From NCBI GenBank assembly GCA_001598975.1, contig BBXU01001240.1, positions 17,393-81,392 on the forward strand: a DNA stretch of 64,000 nt, read 5' to 3'. This stretch comes from Parachlorella kessleri. Its lineage: Eukaryota > Chlorophyta > Trebouxiophyceae > Chlorellales > Chlorellaceae. The notes beneath the pieces were generated by a model that saw nothing but the letters and a program-made list of their open reading frames with translations, was not told where the DNA came from and did not search any database. This document shows, in pieces, positions 11,101 to 21,973 of this stretch (the stretch's first letter is position 1; every line of letters starts with the position of its first letter). A program made the position numbers and the translations under genes.

Positions 11101-14100
11101 CGCCGCTGGTTGCCCAGCTTCTCATCGGGGTGGTTGTGGGTGAGCGCGCCGCTGGCCCTGCCCTGCGCCATCGTGCCTGCGGAGGCAGCAATGCTGGGGC
11201 AACCCTGGTGCGAGCTCCCTCTCTGGCCTTCAAACCATAGACGGGGAGCGTTGCCTGGGTGTTCTTTCAACGATTTTTATATTGGGACGGCCGGCATGGG
11301 GGAATGGTGGTGTGGTGCCTCTGAGGGCCCTGTGAAAGCAATGGCCTGTGGCCCTGCACCCCCCAGTTGCATTGCTTTTGTGTGCTCTCGAGTCACAGCC
11401 CAGGCACCTGACGAGAGCCTGTGCTGCCAGCTGCAGCCATCCTTGCCCTGCTGGTGACCTTTGACACGCTCAGCGACCTGGTCAGCCTGGGCACGGTGCT
11501 GGTCATGTGGATGGTGGGCAATGCGCTGCTTTTCAGGAGGTACTTCCCCGGCCTGCCACGGCTGCGCTACTCCAGGTCAGCAGCTGTAGAGCAGCTATTG
11601 GGTGCCTGCACGGTACCTGCGGTTCCGGCCTGCTCAGATTGGTTTGATAGCGCCCTGCTGCCTGGCCGTGACGGTATACCCCAGCCAGCGCCTAGGTGTA
11701 CAGCCAACAATAAGCGTCAGCTTGCTCAGCTTTCAGATCCTGCAGGAGCGATAGTTTTAGGCTTGGGGCTCAAGATGGGCTGTTATTGTTCAGCTCCTTG
11801 GGTGTGCGTGGACAGGTGCATGTTGGTCTGTTGCCAAGGCGCGGCGCGGTCAGGTCTGAGGGGGTATGGCTGGCAGCTTTGACTGCCATAACAGCAGCGT
11901 GCTGCTTCCCGGATTGCCTCAGGCAGGAGGAGAGGCAAGGGCTGCAACTCGACAGCAGGCTGAAGGGTTGCGAAGTACCTGCTCGCTGCAGGTGGGGCAC
12001 GGTGGAGTCTGCTGAGGGGCGCACCTCCATGCCCTTCAAGGTGCCGGGGGCCAGGCTGTCCCTCAAGGCACGGCAGTGGCTGGTGGTAGGGCACCTCGTC
12101 ATCATCAACCTGGTCTGCTTAGGTGAGCACTGCAGGTGATCAGTGCTGCCGCTGCCGCAAGGCGTGATGGCATGCCACGTGGGTTGCCGTCTGTTCCATG
12201 CTAGCGCAAGCTCCAGTAACGCATGCTTGGCCCTCCAAGATGCTGCCCAGCAGCTGCAGCCCAGCGCCCCCTACTTGTTGTGCCCCGCAGGGCTGACTAT
12301 CTACTTCCAGGGCCACACCCAGCAGCTGCGCAACCAGCACTCCTCCCGAGCGCAAGGCACCCTCGACACCGGAGACGGCGCGGATGAGGGCGGCGATTTC
12401 AATCACTGGGAGGGAGAGCTAGCATTGGGGCTGCTGTGGTTCCTCTTCACGCTTTCCTTCCAGGTGAGTGATTACCCACCGAGTTACAGGCACCCGCTGC
12501 CTCCGGAGAGCAGCTTGCTAGCCCCTGGCCTGGCCTGAATGGGCTGGGCTGGGTCAGCATGATCCACCGTGCCGGGCCGGCTCAGCATCCTCTCTGCACA
12601 CCTGGATTCCATTGCCAGGCCGGACAGTAGGCATATCATGCTTGGATGTCGCTCTGTCTCCACTACCAATCGTCCGCCTTCTTGGCAGCCTAATCCAACC
12701 CCAGGCCTTGCTAAACGTCGGGGTCGTAGGTGCGGTCAGGGCAACCTCAATGAGGGTAGCCCTGCAGGGCGCGGTTGTCATCCAGGCTGTGACCCGATTC
12801 CCTGCTGGTGACGTGCAAGCGCGCATGTGGTGACCGCTTGATGACGCCGCTCGGTCATGCAGGTGTGCTGCCCCCTGGAGTACGAGCCCCCCAAGTGGCA
12901 CATCCCCTGGTGGGCCATGCCCTGGCTGCCATCCCTGGCAATACTGCTCCTGCTCTTCACCATCGGCTCGCTGCAGAACAGGTGAGCGGCCGAGGGCCCT
13001 GCGGGGCAAGCTTGCGGCCCAGCTTGCGGCAGCAGGTAGAGACATGGCATGTGTGTGGCGGGCCTCCTCAGATGGGAAAAGGCACCCTGACAGGTGCGGG
13101 GGCGCACGCGGGTGGTCTGCTGACATGTGCAGGGTGGCAGGGGCTAGGGAGGGGCCGGCTTGCAGCTTGGTGCTCAGCGGCTCTAAGTGGCCCAGGCAAT
13201 GACAGGCGCGCGGTGGCGGTGCAGGAACAACTACGCTATCTTTGCCTACTGGCTGGCGGGATCGCTTGGGTTCTATGTGCTGTTCAGCCTGCCCATGGGC
13301 TACCTCAAACACTCCCAGCTGGACTATGTCAACACCGAGCAGATGAAGTGAGTACCAGTGCACGGTGCCTTGCGTACTCCGAGCCTCCTGCTGCTGCGGG
13401 GGTTGATGTACCCCTTGCGCCAAGCCTGTACCCCAGTATTGACCTGGCCCTTGGCATCCACAGAGCGGGGCCTAGCTGCGCCAGCGCGCTTTCCATCATG
13501 TGCCTCGCTCGTACTGGGCACAAGTCACCCAAGCCAGGTGCATGCCCAGCATCCGCAACCTTGCCGGGGCATGCCTCATTGTTGATACCCTGTTTGGCAT
13601 TGCTGCCTCGCAGCGTGGTGGAGCTTGCGTACCAGGACGGCAAATGGCAAGCCCCCCGCCCCGCATTCAGCGGGCCCCTGGGGGGGATGTCTTCCCGCGT
13701 ACAGCTGGGCACCAGCGCTGGTGCCCGATCGCGCCCGCCCTCTCGCGGCATCTCGTCCCTGCCCTCACAACCACAGCCCTCGGCGGTTGCCTCTATGCTC
13801 ACCACCCCAACGGGCTCTGCCCTGGACTCGTATGCATCCAGCAAACCTAGCCAGGTAGCACAACGTGCGCTGGGTGGCAATGGGTCGATAGAGCTGGTAG
13901 AGAAGCGCGGCGCCGGTGCTGGCGAGCTAGTGAATGGTGGGAAAGCAAACGGCGCCAAGGCAAGGACGAGTGAGGACGTCGAGGTGGGAAGTGGGGTGGG
14001 TGGCCCTGCCAGCGAAGCCGGGGAGAGCGTGCAGAGCAGGAGCAGCGCAGCGGTCCTGCCGCCGACGCCCCCGCGGCAGGGCTCACCACCGCGGCAGGAC

Positions 14101-14280
14101 ATTCATAGCGCAGAGGGCACAGCAGGGTTGGGCAGCGTGGACAGCATGCAGTCGCGGAGCAGCAGGGGACCCGGCAGGCCGTCAACGCCGCCGTTGCCGC
14201 GTTCGCGCTTTGGACCTAGTGGTGACTTGGCCGGGCCACCTCCGGGCGCAGAAAGTGCAGGCGGGCAAGAACGCAGTTAG
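8140..14280 (+). CDS. Cationic amino acid transporter CAT-B
   Basis: Fifteen exons give 833 aa: 8140-8304, 8475-8539, 8797-8866, 9015-9137, 9355-9526, 9915-10002, 10240-10330, 10550-10727, 10942-11139, 11437-11575, 11992-12122, 12291-12463, 12863-12981, 13225-13347, 13614-14280. Phases agree throughout. CAT-type APC permease: AGGVFILTG in TM1, FAVEYPVAGAGFTYLM, CGELPAWLTVTNLLLEY, FAFAGFDVIATAAEE, ARDWLLPPFLATI, DTLSDLVSLGTVLVMW. The intron after exon 3 begins with GC (8867-8868), as in CAT-C. The last exon encodes a cytosol-like hydrophilic tail of about 220 aa, rich in Ser, Gly and Pro, with SQVAQRALG and LPPTPPRQGS strings shared with CAT-C. Exon 13 is almost identical to that of CAT-C although exon 12 differs greatly. 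Substrate specificity within the CAT group is unproven. Confidence 0.9.
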
Positions 14281-15419
14281 CAGCACAAGCAGGGTTGTAG
14301 ACCAGGGCCAAGTCAAGGTTGGTAGGCCAGAGGTGGGTGCAAAACTTGTGACTCGCCCGTGCCTGTGCGGTGTTGCCTTGGGTTAGGTTGTGCAGCTCTA
14401 CTGCACATGTAATAGGCTGACATTCTAGGCTATGTCCCAGTTTTCCGTCCCTCCTGTCTGTGTAGGCTCTGTTACTGCCCCGCAGGTCTACTGTTTACTA
14501 GTGCTATAGTAACTCGTGTGCTCCGACTGACATGTGAGTTATGAACTCAATGCTGGTTTTGCGTAGGGCAGCGAAGCAGGTGCAGTGGCATTGGCTTGGT
14601 ACGATTAGAGTAATCATAGGATCAATGACCCTTATCGTACTGTGAGGTTGTTACCATTTTTTATTGCTGGTCCCTTGGCTTACATCCTTGCTTCTGCTAG
14701 CCTCTTTCCCAGCCATGCATGCCACCCATGAATCGATGATCGACCGTGTGGCTAAGGCATCTCAGGTGTACCACCTTGATACTCATCCCTGGCCATCCAG
14801 GGTGCCGCCCATGAGGCTTGGTAGCCATATGCCTTCGGCTATGACAAGTGGTCTGAAGCGTAAGAGCTGCTGCTCAATTTCATGCTTGCAAATTTACCTA
14901 TCATCACCACTGTTGCCCTAGCCAGTCTAATCCAGTCTGCAGCATTTGATGCTCTCTCCTTGGACTACGGTAACCGTGCTTCTGTACACCTACAAGCCTG
15001 CGTATGCATCTGAGCGTATTATCTGCCACAGTTTGCAAGCATGCAAACTCCATGCATGAAAATCCCTTCTTTGTCACGTGCATGCCATCATAAAGTCCTT
15101 CAGGTGTAACCCAAGTGCTCAGTACTGAGGGTACTGGTAGGCTATAGCCTACTAGTGAGGGTAGCTACCTTCACCAGGCAACGCTGTGCGCATGTGTAGC
15201 TGAGCTCTAGGACTTCCCAGCAGTACCACATGCCATGCAGCAGACACTTGTTTATATATCAAGCACATAAATGCCCATGCATGGCTTTCCAAAACTCTGA
15301 TAATATTACTCACTGCACAGTCACCCATGCCAACCTTGGCGTGCACGTGTCTGGCTGGTTGTTGGCCCTGTGAGCTCAAGACCAGCATTACAACGTTTTG
15401 GGTTGTGGGCCGGACATCG
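14281..15419. other. Intergenic between CAT-B and CAT-C
   Basis: Holds the CAT-B 3' UTR with TGTAA at 14408-14412 and the CAT-C upstream region. A TATATA string at 15253-15258 lies about 165 bp before the CAT-C start codon and could be a TATA box. No gene is seen; the small ORFs here resemble nothing. Confidence 0.45.
14408..14412 (+). terminator. TGTAA polyadenylation signal of CAT-B
   Basis: TGTAA lies 128 bases after the CAT-B stop codon, a normal distance for a chlorophyte 3' UTR. Confidence 0.55.
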
Positions 15420-18400
15420 ATGGCTAGCAACATCTTGTTGCAATGGTGGAGGGCGCTGCTCGTTGCTCCTCAGGTTTTTCACAGGACCGCCTTCAGGCCC
15501 AGAACTATCTGGGAGGAACTACAGGAGGCCAGCCTGCAAGGAAGCCTGAGGCGTGGCCTTTCAACTATCGACTTGCTGACCATGGTCAGTTTGGGCCAAA
15601 GGCTTGCCTGTCCTGCCTCAATTTCTGCTTTGTCTTCCTTCCTAACCCACCCGCAGGCTTGGACGTGTTGCTAGCCAATGCTGGGCTGGTGGATGCTCAT
15701 GCACACCACCAGGCGGAAACTGCAGCGTGCGTGCCTGGTCGTAGGGCATAGCACAGGTAGTAGCGGGCGGCGTTTTCATTCTCACTGGACAGGCAGCTAC
15801 GATCACAGGGTGAATGACCACACTTGCCTTCCTAAGCAGTCAGTCAATCGATTGACAACTGGACCTTGGCCGGTGTGGGCGCCGGTCGTAGGAGAGTTCC
15901 ACGCGGGCATTGTTGTGCTGCCTGGAGAAACGACTCATGCGATGGTGGAACGGGGAAACAGCTCAGAAGTGCAGTGGCAGCAAGAGGTGGCAGGCCAGGC
16001 TCGGCAGACGCCGCTCGACAGTCTCACGTGCCTACTGCCTTGAAGCACGGGTGCTGCTGTGTGCAGGCCAGCAGTGTGCATCGCGTTCCTCCTTTCTGGA
16101 GTAGCAGCCCTCCTATCTGCTTGTTGCTATGCTGAGGCAAGTCGCATCCGGGATGTTATGATTAGACATTATGGCTACTTTGTTGCTGATAGTTGTGTCT
16201 CAAAGCCTCCTTTCAAGTCTCTTGCCTAACTTGCAGTTTGCGGTGGAGTATCCGGTGGCAGGAGCGGGTTTCACATATCTGATGTTGACTTTTGGTGAAC
16301 TGCCAGCCTGGTTTACGATGACCAATCTCTTATTACAGTACCTACTGGGTGTAGCAGCGGTGCGTGAGCAGCCTCATCCAGTCCATATCAGGGTTGCCTG
16401 CATGTGCCGTCTGGTGCAATTCTATGGCCCAAGTTGGCTGCCATCTGCCTAATGGTGCTTTTGATCATACCCATAATAAAGGCAACTTTGCGGCTGCCAC
16501 GGTTCATGCACAGTTCGCTCATTTCTTCCCATTTGCAGGTTGCCCGCGGATTTAGCCAGTATGTGGCCCGCATCATCTATCCTGGGGACCCAACCCTCGG
16601 TGACAAGCTATTACCAACTGGCAACCAGGACTGGTTAGCTTTTGTGCTGGTCTTGGTGTTCACTGGGGTTGTGACATGGGGCGTACAAGAGTCTGCCTTT
16701 CTTGTCACGGGTAAGTGGGCCGATCATGGCTCAGCCTTGCCTCCTAAATAGCGGTGTTCCTGCCAAGCCCATGCTGTCCCTGTGGCAGGCGTCTTAGTGC
16801 TGACTTTATGAGGTGGCCCACCCCTTCGCCCACCAGAGTAACAGTAGCTGGTGAAGAAGCACCTAAGAAAACATCACAACCACAGCTGTCTGGGAAAGCA
16901 TGCTTTTATGCTGGAAGATCTGGGGGGTTTTGTATGTGGGGTTTTCTATGACCCGCTGGCCAGTACGGCAGGTGGCAGGTTGGCAGCTGGCCGGCTAGAC
17001 TGGCAGTTGTATGGAGGAATGACCTCTCCGCCTTGCATATAAGCTTGACGACCGGTCTTGCAGTGCCGTAGCTACATTAACGCCCTTGTTTGCTGCCTCC
17101 CATGCAAGGCAGTTCTGACGGTGGTACACCTGGCGCTACTGACCGCCGTCATCGCGGCAGAGTTTTCACATGCCCAAGCACCCAACCTGGCACCCTTTGT
17201 GTGAGTAGATTAACCCATAATAAGGAGGCATGGATCAGAATCGTAGAGAGTGCAATGCAAAGACCACAGAAGGCATCAGGGTGCAAGCGGGTCAAGGGAG
17301 GGTGCAACGGCTTTCAAGGTTTATCTATGTGCGACCTGGTTATTCCTGTCTTGGCCCTGCAGGTTGGGAGGAGCAGATAACTTATTTGCAGCATCTGCGC
17401 TGTTATTATTCACCTTTGTGGGATTTGACGTTATCGCCAACGCAGCAGAAGAGGTACGCTGCAAAATGAGCTGAGGAAACACAGGCGCGCATGATGGACT
17501 GTCCTGTAAGCTGAAGAGTCCCAACATGCACCAGAAAGTTGCTGCCAGCGGGCGGCACATACTCTGTCTTGCTGCTGTTATGCAGGCCCAGCATCCAGAG
17601 CACATCCCCAGGGCAATGTTAGGCGTGGTGTGTATCGCAGCTACGACATATGTACTCTTGAGCCTGGGCTTGGCCCTAATGGTGCCCTTTGGAAGCTTTG
17701 GGCTGGAGCATGGGCGGGAATTTGAGCACGCTGCCTACTCCACCTCTTTCCTTAAGTGGGCCGGTGAGTGCCATGGCGGGATAGCATCGCTACCCAGATA
17801 CCTGGCCTACAGAAAAGATGTCTCCAGGAAGAACACCACGAGGCAGGCGGGCCCAGCAGAATGAGTTGTAGTAGCTGCTGGCTGTCTGGCATGTGGAGCG
17901 GCAAGGGAGTAGCGCCTGCAGGACTGCCATCTGGCTAGCTGGCACCTTTTCAAGGCGACTTGTGTGCTGGACGCTGTGCAGACATGACATCCATGTACTA
18001 CATCGTGTGCGTCACAGCCATCCTCGGCATCATGGCGTCCATTCTGGTGGGACTCTATGGCAGCTCCCGCATCGTCATGGTTGCAGCCAGAGACTGGCTC
18101 CTGCCGCCCTTCCTGGCGACCATCTACCCCAGGACCCAGACCCCGCTGATGGCCCACATCCTTGTCGGGGTGGTTGTCGGTGCGTTGGTGTCCGCCAGCC
18201 CTGCCTGGAGTACGAGTCGGGGTGGTCCGATGTGCAGCCGTCTGTCCAGCTGCCTGTTCAGGGCACGGGCAGCTGGTAGTAAGGACGGTGGGCGGCAAAG
18301 CCAAAGTTGCTCCCTGTGCTTGGTGTGTAGCACCCGGAATACAGCTGGATTTGCTCAGTGTAAGGGCTGGCCAGGTAGCACGCTCCCTGAACCGGAGCCT

Positions 18401-20805
18401 GCTGAGCTGAGGATGCCGCACTGGCTTTGCTGCACAACCTACTCAAGGGTCCACCACATGCCCAAGCCCTGCTGTCCCTGCAGCCATCCTGGCCCTTTTA
18501 GTCCCTTTTGAAACCTTGAGTGACCTGGTGAGCCTGGGCACGGTGCTGGTAATGTGGATGGTGGGCAATGCGCTGCTCTTCAGGAGGTACTTCCCTGGCC
18601 TACCACGGCTGCGCTACTCCAGGTGGGAGATGGGGAGCTGCCGTGCTTGAGCGTGCAAGCTTAGGGAGTTGATGGTGCAGCCGCCCCTGCCGGCTTACCT
18701 AAACTTGTCCCCGGCAGTGCGAAGAGCTCACTTGCAGCTTTATATATGGACAGCGGTGCTAGGCTTGCAGCTCCCACCCTGGCAGACTGCACAACAGCGT
18801 CCACATGAAGGGCTGCGAGGTGATTGCCCTGTGCAGGTGGGGCACGGTGGAGTCTGCTGAGGGGCGCACCGCCATGCCCTTCAAGGTGCCCGGGGCCAGG
18901 CTGTCCCTGAAGGCACGCCAGTGGCTGGTGGTCGGTCACCTTGTCGTCATCAACTTGGTCTGCTTAGGTAATCACAGGGGGCCTTGGCGTTTCGAGCAGT
19001 CGACAGCGCACCCCTAACACTGCCAGCGGCATTGGCTTGATGAGTGGGCGGGTCGGCCTTCTGTCTTAGTTTCCTAGGGACTAGGCAAAGGGCTGCCACG
19101 ATCCCAACACTGGCGCCCGAGTTCCGCCCGCAGGACTGACTGCCTACTTCCAGAACAGCAACGAGGAGGTGCCTGGCATGGAGGAAAGCATGAGCCCTGG
19201 AGAAGATTTTCATGGCAGGGCAGGACTGCTTGCCTTTGCCCTGCTCTGGGCCCTATCTACGCTGTCGTTTCAGGTTGGTGGTGGGTCCTCAATTAGCCTT
19301 GTGCCCAGGACCGCTCGGCAGTGACTGGTTACGCTCCCCACTGTCCATGGTGGGGGCATATAATGCTTGGGCGCGACTCATAGCCGAGATCTTGCTGGTG
19401 ACTTGTACCTGAGCGCATTGTCCTCCTTACATGCTACTGCCGACATGTCGGCACTGGTTGTGCTCCAGCATGTGCCTGCAAGGTCGCTTATGACCAGCGA
19501 TATGTGCGGTCTGGGTGACACGATGATAATCATGCTGGACAGGCTCAGCAGGCCCTGCAAACTCAGGGAAGATGTGATACGCGCTTTAGTTTCCCCTTCC
19601 AACTCCTCTGCAGGTGTGCTGCCCCCTGGAGTACGAGCCCCCCAAGTGGCACATCCCCTGGTGGGCCATGCCCTGGCTGCCATCCCTGGCAATACTACTC
19701 CTACTCTTCACCATCGGCTCGCTGCAGAACAGGTGAGTCGACTGATGATCAGGCCATTTGTGTCCAGCCGCAAAAGTCTGTGTCGTAGGTGGCGCAGCGT
19801 GCTGTGTGGCGTGTGTAGCGTGGCAAGCGTAAGTGCATGTGGAAGTGAAACCTCTCACTAGTAAGTAGTCAGTCTGGTGTGGCAGTCAGCACCACCGCTG
19901 GAGTGGTGCTTTCGCGCAACCCCAAGGCACCGACAACAGTCTTGGGTGGTGCTGCAGGCAAAACTATGCAATATTTGCCTGCTGGCTCTTGGGCTGCCTC
20001 TGCTTCTACCTGCTGTTCAGCCTGCCCATGGGCTACCTCAAACACTCCCAGCTGGACTTCGTCAACACCGAGCAGATGAAGTGAGAGGCCATGCAGATAG
20101 CTGCAATTCCTGCCTGCATGCCTTATCCTAGGCTGCCTCCTCTCATTAGCTAGACTGGTGCACGGCCGTAAGGCCACCTGCACGGCAGACTTATTGCCGC
20201 CTGGGCCTTCCTGTGGCAGCAGCCCAGGTCTTAAAGCGGCAACTTGGCTGCTCAACATATGGCTGCCTTTGCTGTGTTGTAGTGTGGTGGAGCTCACCCT
20301 TCAAAACGGCGAGTGGGGCCACCAGCCCCACCCCGCAATCAGGGGTCCCCTGGGGCCTTTCTCTTCTGGACTCCAGCTGGGTACTAGCCTCCCCCGGCAC
20401 CCCTCACGCTCCTTCTTGCTCGCTTCGCAGCAGCAGCCTTCAGGCGACTCCTCCCCCTTGAGCTCTGTCCACGGCCCCCTCGTAGGCAGCGCCCCCAGCC
20501 AGGTGGCACAGCGTGCGTTGGGCAGCCTGGGGCTGGTGGATTCGGTAGAGAGCAAGCACCGCAATTGCGGCAAGGCGGTGCCTGCTGCTAGCGAGGATGG
20601 GGAGATAGGGACCCAAGTGGATGGGGATGCCAGCAATGTGGCGGACAGCACGCATGGCAGGGGGGGAGAATTGGACCTGCCGCCCACCCCCTCACGGCAG
20701 GGTTCCCTACCCAGGAGCGGCCTTGACAGCATGGCATGCCCGGCAGAGGTGGGTAGCCTGGAGAGTCCAAAATCGCAGGGCAGCAGGGGTCTGGTAAAGC
20801 CATAA
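15420..20805 (+). CDS. Cationic amino acid transporter CAT-C
   Basis: Fifteen exons give 774 aa: 15420-15584, 15745-15809, 16067-16136, 16237-16359, 16539-16710, 17113-17200, 17363-17453, 17586-17763, 17982-18179, 18484-18622, 18837-18967, 19134-19273, 19614-19732, 19958-20080, 20283-20805. Exon sizes equal those of CAT-B except exon 12 (140 versus 173 nt) and the last exon. Family marks include AGGVFILTGQAATITG, FGELPAWFTMTNLLLQY, FTFVGFDVIANAAEE, ARDWLLPPFLATIYPRTQT and ETLSDLVSLGTVLVMW. The intron after exon 3 starts with GC (16137-16138). Exon 2 uses a TAG acceptor inside GTAG|GGC. The C-tail is hydrophilic, rich in Ser/Pro/Gly, and shares SQVAQRALG and LPPTPSRQGS strings with CAT-B. It is clearly a recent paralogue of CAT-B. 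The transported amino acid is inferred only from the family. Confidence 0.9.
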
Positions 20806-21973
20806 ACGCCATGCTTACGCTTGGCACTTGGCAGCGCGGAGTGTGCCTATACAGCTGACATGGTGGAAGGAACGGTGCAACTTGACCCGCTAGCAGACGA
20901 TCAAGTCTTGCTGCAAAGGTCAAGAGCAAAGCTGGCACATGGACGGTGGTTAGGTAGGTAGGGGAGGCAAAATGCTCGTCCTACAGTATCCATTCTGCAT
21001 TCTCTGTATGTGCGGGTCTTTTAGTGTCGTGTAGGGTTACCATACATCTATTCTAGACTGACCTGCACCAGTACCCGTCATAGGTGTGGATAAATCATCT
21101 GCTTCTGGCGACCCCTGCTGTGGTGGTAAGTATTCCCGCAATGAGTAGTTATGAGCCAGGAGCGGTAGGCAGGTTTAATGACATCGGTCGAGAGTGCCAT
21201 CCAGCACAACTCGGTCAATTGTTAGTAAGTGCGGCAGTTAGTGCAGACAGAGAGCGAGAAGGGAGCTGTACTGACAGGGCTGGATGTAGAATGCGCCTGA
21301 GGCTTGCCTGATTTCTGCTAGTTGATTTTCAGTCGTACTGGGATTGTCGCGGGTGCATGCAAGGATGCTTTGTGTGTCTAATACACGTGTTGTGCAAGTG
21401 AATGCTGAGCTGAGCCTGTACATGTAATGATATAGCCCCACCCATAGGCATATACTAGGTGCCGGATCCACATGCTGATGCTGGTCTTGATGCTGGCAAC
21501 GATGCTGCTCTACGTGCGAGGATAAGCTTGACGTCTAGCATGGGCAAGCGTGCCCCTATGCTTGTGGGTAAAACATTCTGTGTGTGCTCAGCTATGGAAC
21601 ACTACCGGGCCGTGCGCGGGTGTAGATATATCAGTTGCCTTGCCGATACGAGTTCTCCATCTGTCACCATGCTTCCTGGAAGATTTACAACGATGTGACC
21701 CTGTGTACAGCAACTATGCCTAGCAGCTGTGAATGTAGTTGTCTAGGAGTGGAAGACAATTACCTTCCTATGTGCAGACCTCCACCAGCCACCGGGCATT
21801 GTGGCCAGCCAAGCTGCCGCTGTATTCAGAGCACAATGACAACTCCCTCGTCACACCTGGATTTGATAGGCTGGCCGAGCACCCAGCGAGCAAGCTCTGC
21901 GCTACAACATATTTGAGCTGCAGTAGTTGCAGAGGCCTCCACCCCAAGCCCTCCATGTCTCCTCCACATCTGC
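20806..21973. other. Convergent 3' region of CAT-C and ArgJ
   Basis: No gene seen. Two candidate polyadenylation signals face each other: TGTAA at 21423-21427 for CAT-C (a long 3' UTR if used), and TTACA at 21685-21689, which reads TGTAA on the minus strand 285 bp past the ArgJ stop. Short ORFs show no family features. Confidence 0.45.

Noticed and set aside
12554..13423. 289-codon minus-strand ORF
   Set aside because: Antisense shadow of CAT-B exons 13 and 14 and their introns; no family features, while the plus strand has clear, phased exons.
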